Origin: Melioribacteraceae bacterium
GTDB lineage: Bacteria > Bacteroidota > Ignavibacteria > Ignavibacteriales > Melioribacteraceae
NCBI GenBank assembly: GCA_016927595.1
Contig: JAFGMI010000019.1
Location: forward strand, 1 to 64,000
DNA length: 64,000 bases
Direction: 5' to 3'
Under the pieces are notes generated by a model. It made no database searches and was not told the DNA's origin. It was given only the letters and a program-made list of their open reading frames with translations. Below, in pieces: positions 60,665-64,000 of the stretch (within the stretch, counting starts at the first letter, position 1; each line of letters opens with the position of its first letter). A program made the translations under genes and the position numbers.

Positions 60665-61063
60665 ATGAAAACAAACCACTACGAGAGCGTGGTTATCATA
60701 AACGCCGCACTCGAAGACGAACAAATCGATTCGATCATATCCCGGATTGAAGAATTTATTAAGTCAAATGAGGGAAGTATAACCGATATTGACAAATGGG
60801 GGCGTAAAAGACTGGCATACCCCATTCAGAAATCAAAATCCGGTTATTATGTTGTCCTCAGATTTAAGTCCGAACGGGATTTTATTGCAAAACTCGAGAG
60901 AACATTCCGACTCGACGAAACAATTATTCGCTATTTAACAGTTGTTCTCGATAAGAGAGCTCTTCAGTATATTGAAGATGAAAAAAATCGTCAGGAAGGC
61001 GAAACTGCAAGTTCTGATGGTCAGGAGAAATCAACACAATCAAATAATGAAAGCACAGAATAG
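60665..61063 (+). CDS. rpsF: 30S ribosomal protein S6
   Basis: 132 aa. The ferredoxin-like S6 fold occupies residues 1-98 (YESVVIINAALEDEQIDSIISRIEEFI, DKWGRKRLAYPIQKSKSGYYVVLRF, ETIIRYLTVVLDKRAL). A Glu/Ser/Gln-rich tail completes the protein. S6 binds S18 on the 30S platform. A strong AGGGAGGA site precedes the ATG. It is the first gene of the rpsF-ssb-rpsR-rplI operon. Confidence 0.96.
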   Translation: MKTNHYESVVIINAALEDEQIDSIISRIEEFIKSNEGSITDIDKWGRKRLAYPIQKSKSGYYVVLRFKSERDFIAKLERTFRLDETIIRYLTVVLDKRALQYIEDEKNRQEGETASSDGQEKSTQSNNESTE

Positions 61064-61078
61064 TATGGAGGTTACGAT

Positions 61079-61579
61079 ATGGCTGATTTGAAAATGCCTG
61101 AATTAAACAGTGTTATAGTTGCTGGTAATTTAACGAAGGATCCCGTTTTTAGAGAAACATCCAATAATACACCTGTAGTTAATTTTCATATTGCTGCTAA
61201 CAGAAGATATAAAGACAGCAGCAATCAATGGCAGGAAGATGTATGCTATGTTGGTGTTGTTGCCTGGAATAAACTTGCAGACAGTTGCAGGGACAGGCTG
61301 AGAAAAGGAAGTGCAGTGTTAATTGATGGTGAACTTCAAAGCCGTACTTTTAAGACAGAAGACGGTAGAAACAGAACTATAGTTGAAATTAAAGCCAAAA
61401 GAATCCAGTTCCTGAATAAACTTCAGAAAAATGATTCGGATTTTGTTGATGAAGAATCCGATGTTGTTTCAGAAGATAATGACGATTCGAACAGCGCAAG
61501 CTACGAAGATAATTCGTTCGATAAATTTTTAACCGATGAAGAATCCGACCTTATCAATGGCGGTAAGGATAATAATTAG
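61079..61579 (+). CDS. ssb: Single-stranded DNA-binding protein
   Basis: 166 aa. The OB fold is residues 8-118 (LNSVIVAGNLTKDPVFRETSN, FHIAANRRYKDSSNQWQEDVCYVGVVAWNKLAD, LIDGELQSRTF). An acidic tail follows (about 120-166). The tail ends DLINGGKDNN and lacks the usual terminal D-D-x-P-F tip that docks repair and replication partners. A downstream frameshift does not obviously restore it. It sits between rpsF and rpsR as in many bacteria. Another SSB with a normal tip may exist elsewhere. Confidence 0.94.
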   Translation: MADLKMPELNSVIVAGNLTKDPVFRETSNNTPVVNFHIAANRRYKDSSNQWQEDVCYVGVVAWNKLADSCRDRLRKGSAVLIDGELQSRTFKTEDGRNRTIVEIKAKRIQFLNKLQKNDSDFVDEESDVVSEDNDDSNSASYEDNSFDKFLTDEESDLINGGKDNN

Positions 61580-61591
61580 AAGGAGTCTTAA

Positions 61592-61801
61592 ATGAAAACA
61601 AAAAGAGTAAGAAGAGTAATAGAAGATTATATAGATTATAAAGACGCAAAGAGACTTCAGAAATTTGTAACCGACCAGGGTAAAATTATCCCCAGAAGAA
61701 TTACTGGGCTCAGCGCAAAACAGCACAGAGAATTGGTCACTGCAATTAAAAGAGCCAGGCAAATTGCCATTATGCCTTATATTTCTGAAGCAGTTAAGTA
61801 A
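61592..61801 (+). CDS. rpsR: 30S ribosomal protein S18
   Basis: 69 aa, slightly short but complete. Core: [55 protein letters not shown], the standard S18 sequence. No Cys zinc pair is present in the shortened N-terminus (C-minus type). An AAGGAG site precedes the ATG. It partners S6 on the 30S platform and probably in leader-based feedback. Confidence 0.96.
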   Translation: MKTKRVRRVIEDYIDYKDAKRLQKFVTDQGKIIPRRITGLSAKQHRELVTAIKRARQIAIMPYISEAVK

Positions 61802-61815
61802 TAAGGAGTTTAAAG

Positions 61816-62259
61816 ATGAAAGTTATATTAAGAAAGAATTTTGAACAACTCGGAAAAATCGGCGAAGTGGTTTCCGTAAAAGACGGATATGCCCGAAATT
61901 TCCTAATTCCCAGAAAAATTGCATATCCTGCTATTGCAGGCAATATCAGGGCTCTTGAAGAAGAAAAGATACAACTTGCCAAGAAACAGTCGAAGGAACT
62001 CGAAGATGCTCAGGCACTTGCTGCCGAACTGGAAAAAGTATCAATCACTATTTCTGTTAAGGTCGGTGAAGAGGATAAAATATTCGGCTCAGTTACATCG
62101 CAGATGATAGCCGAATCTCTTAAGGAAAAAGGTTATGATATCGACAGACGAAAAATTGAAATCGACGAACCGATAAAAGCGCTGGGCATATACAGCATTA
62201 ATATCAAAATTCATTCGGACGTTACGGCTATTGTTAAAACCTGGGTTGTTCGGGAATAG
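61816..62259 (+). CDS. rplI: 50S ribosomal protein L9
   Basis: 147 aa. The N-terminal rRNA-binding domain has the L9 signature (VILRKNFEQLGKIGEVVSVKDGYARNFLIPRKIA). A long connecting helix (residues 50-80, EEEKIQLAKKQSKELED) leads to a C-terminal domain (VGEEDKIFGSVTSQMIAESLKEKGYDIDRRKIEI). GGAG lies 8 bases upstream. The last gene of the ribosomal operon; a terminator follows at once. Confidence 0.96.
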   Translation: MKVILRKNFEQLGKIGEVVSVKDGYARNFLIPRKIAYPAIAGNIRALEEEKIQLAKKQSKELEDAQALAAELEKVSITISVKVGEEDKIFGSVTSQMIAESLKEKGYDIDRRKIEIDEPIKALGIYSINIKIHSDVTAIVKTWVVRE

Positions 62260-62266
62260 TTTGATT

Positions 62267-62286
62267 ACCGGCATTGCCGGTTTTTT
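62267..62286 (+). terminator. Rho-independent terminator after rplI
   Basis: Stem ACCGGC/GCCGGT with a 3-base loop ATT (62267-62281) followed by a T run to 62286, beginning 7 bp after the rplI stop. It separates the ribosomal operon from secD. Confidence 0.88.
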
Positions 62287-62325
62287 ATTAATACGATTAA
62301 TTACTAACAAGACACAGAAAATAGA

Positions 62326-64000
62326 ATGAAAGAATTTAGATTTAAATTAATATTGATAGCTGCATTCGTTGCTTTAAGCGTGTACTTACTGTACCCTACT
62401 TATGCCGATTATTCATTTACAAATGAAATTGAATCCGAGCTGACTTCAATTACCGACAGCATCAGAGCATCTAATCCTACCATTTCTGACGCTAAACTTA
62501 GTCAGATAATTGAATTGAAAGAAGACAGTATAAGGATATCAAACCCTGCTATAAAGAACGCGCGTGAAAAACGCGTAAAGCTCGGCTTGGACCTTCAGGG
62601 CGGCATGTATTTGGTTATGGAAGTTAATACTGCTAAACTGCTCGAGAATCTGGTAAAAAATCCAGATGAAGATTTTATGAATCTTTTAAAGGAAGCTGAA
62701 GAGGAATCAAGAATTTCTGAAGAAAATGTCGTTTCTATTCTTGCTTCGAAGATACAGGCTCAGGGTAAAAGATTAAGCAGGTATTTCGGATCGATACGGG
62801 ACGAAGACGAAGATATAATTGCCAGGCTGGAAGAACAGGAATCTGATGCTGTCACCCGCGCAATTGAAATTATTAACAATCGTGTTAATCAATACGGAGT
62901 ATCGGAACCTAATATTCAGAAACAGGGTGCGAGAAGAATTATTGTAGAGCTGCCGGGTATTGCAAAAGAGGAAGAAGCCAAGCGGCTGCTGCAAGGTAGT
63001 GCATTGCTTGAGTTTAAGCTAACCAAAGAACCGGATTTTGCTATTCCAATCATGAACAGAATAGATGAAATCCTTGCCGGTAAAACCGGTGAAGAAGCTG
63101 ATTCGCTGAATACACAGGACAGCGCGGATGTTGCAGATATGACTGAGGAAGAATTTGCAAAGGAGCATCCTTTCTATTCGATAGCCCTTGTAAGTACGAA
63201 TTATCCTTATCCTCTTGTAAAAGAAAATGATAGAGATAAGATAATGTCTTATCTCAGCCGTCCGGAAGTAATGAATGTAATTCCGGATAATGTTGAATTT
63301 TTATTCGGTGCCAAACCTGCCATCACTCAGGATAATGAGAATTATTTTGCTCTTTACCTAGTAAACAAAGAAGCTGAACTTACAGGCGGTGTAATTACGG
63401 ATGCTCAAGCGAATATCGATCCTCAAACTACACAAGCTATTGTGTACATGTATATGGATTCGGAAGGTGCGAGAGAATGGTCGAGAATTACCGGCGCCAA
63501 TATCGGAAAGAATTGTGCAATAGTACTCGACGGTGCGGTATACTCCGCTCCGAGAATCAACACAAAAATTCCAAATGGAAGTTCAGTGATTGAAGGTATG
63601 GAAGACTTAAACGAAGCCAAACTGCTTGAAATAGTTTTGAAAGCCGGCGCTCTTCCCGCTCCCGTTGACATAATTGAGGAAAGAACAGTAGGACCTTCGC
63701 TTGGTCAGGATTCCATCAACCAGGGGTTCAACTCAACTCTGATCGGATTCATACTCGTCGCTATTTTCATGATATTCTACTACAGAAGAGCCGGCACGGT
63801 TGCCGATTTAGCTTTGTTCTTTACAATCATATTCATAATGGGTATTCTCGCCGGTTTCCAGGCTACACTTACACTGCCGGGTATAGCTGGTATTATACTT
63901 ACTATAGGTATGGCTGTGGATGCAAACGTTATTATTTATGAAAGGATAAGAGAAGAAATTGCTACAGGAAAAACCATTAAAGCAGCGATTGAAAGCGGTT
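62326..64000 (+). CDS. secD: Protein translocase subunit SecD, partial at right edge
   Basis: Open frame from the ATG at 62326 to the end of the window (558 codons, no stop), absent from the ORF track because it is cut off. An N-terminal helix (LILIAAFVALSVYLLYP) is followed by the SecD first periplasmic domain: VKLGLDLQGGMYLVMEV, AIEIINNRVNQYGVSEPNIQKQG and IIVELPGI. Next come the P1 head, the SAPRINTKIPNG and LKAGALPAPVDIIEERTVGPSLGQDSI segments, and the membrane motif GMAVDANVIIYERIREE. SecD, with SecF, uses the proton-motive force to drive late Sec export. Some relatives are SecDF fusions; the window ends too soon to say. The region of about 90 residues after LQGG is acidic and longer than in E. 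coli. Confidence 0.95.
   Translation, partial: MKEFRFKLILIAAFVALSVYLLYPTYADYSFTNEIESELTSITDSIRASNPTISDAKLSQIIELKEDSIRISNPAIKNAREKRVKLGLDLQGGMYLVMEVNTAKLLENLVKNPDEDFMNLLKEAEEESRISEENVVSILASKIQAQGKRLSRYFGSIRDEDEDIIARLEEQESDAVTRAIEIINNRVNQYGVSEPNIQKQGARRIIVELPGIAKEEEAKRLLQGSALLEFKLTKEPDFAIPIMNRIDEILAGKTGEEADSLNTQDSADVADMTEEEFAKEHPFYSIALVSTNYPYPLVKENDRDKIMSYLSRPEVMNVIPDNVEFLFGAKPAITQDNENYFALYLVNKEAELTGGVITDAQANIDPQTTQAIVYMYMDSEGAREWSRITGANIGKNCAIVLDGAVYSAPRINTKIPNGSSVIEGMEDLNEAKLLEIVLKAGALPAPVDIIEERTVGPSLGQDSINQGFNSTLIGFILVAIFMIFYYRRAGTVADLALFFTIIFIMGILAGFQATLTLPGIAGIILTIGMAVDANVIIYERIREEIATGKTIKAAIESG

Noticed and set aside
1-64000. CRISPR arrays, insertion sequences, prophage, tRNA or rRNA genes
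   Set aside because: No direct-repeat arrays with spacers, transposase ORFs, phage structural genes or cloverleaf-like sequences were seen in the intergenic gaps, all but one or two of which are under 300 bp.

Overview
The window is AT-rich, densely packed bacterial chromosome from a Gram-negative member of the Bacteroidota/Chlorobiota side of the tree, most likely the Ignavibacteria. This is inferred from four things: a secreted protein with a lamin-tail domain and a type IX secretion (T9SS) C-terminal sorting signal; a fused LpxC-FabZ gene inside the lipid A operon; promoters that combine TTGACA with a TATATTTG box (the Bacteroidota TAnnTTTG -7 element); and frequent TTG starts. No phage, insertion sequence, CRISPR array, rRNA or tRNA gene is visible. 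The only mobile-element trace is the C-terminal stump of an integron-type tyrosine recombinase at the left edge.

Layout. 0.3-4.1 kb (minus): a TPR lipoprotein, a DUF4292 (LolB-like) lipoprotein and a degenerate EnvC/M23 amidase activator. 4.2-6.0 kb: an orphan ATP-grasp enzyme converging on rsgA. 6.1-9.9 kb (minus): three overlapping genes for a FadL-like barrel and two lipoproteins, one extremely Tyr- and Ser/Arg-rich, then another barrel-like protein. 10-14.2 kb: cysS, an EamA permease, a lytic transglycosylase and small hypotheticals. 14.2-22.4 kb (minus): an eight-gene operon yggS-divIVA-punA-(4TM coiled coil)-ileS-dksA/ylyA-lspA-rluD, whose order mirrors the Bacillus ylmE-divIVA-ileS-ylyA-lspA-ylyB block. 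22.4-26 kb: class II ribonucleotide reductase nrdJ. 26.3-31.3 kb: malQ, terB, the T9SS cargo protein, a sugar transferase and an orphan MlaE permease. 31.5-34.2 kb: ilvE behind an attenuator-like leader, then lexA with a perfect palindromic operator and two small downstream genes.

34.3-55.1 kb is a continuous plus-strand outer-envelope supercluster: uppS, bamA, two skp genes, lpxD, lpxC-fabZ, lpxA, a LipM-like acyltransferase, a propeller protein, rfaE1, rfaE2, tamB, rnr and a metalloprotease/TolB-propeller/barrel fusion. It supplies the undecaprenyl carrier, lipid A, heptose precursors and the machinery that inserts outer-membrane proteins. 55.1-64 kb holds fmdB, a lipoprotein, prs, rplY, pth, the membrane pyrophosphatase hppA, the rpsF-ssb-rpsR-rplI ribosomal operon with a probable S6:S18 leader, and the start of secD, which runs off the right edge and is missing from the ORF track.

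The observations most worth a second look are the lexA operator and its small SOS-type cassette, the ilvE leader, the altered GIHH signature of IleRS (a mupirocin hyper-resistance type), the protease-propeller-barrel fusion, the Tyr/Ser-rich surface lipoprotein operon, and two genes (rsgA and a lipoprotein) whose coding frame extends upstream of any ATG/GTG/TTG.
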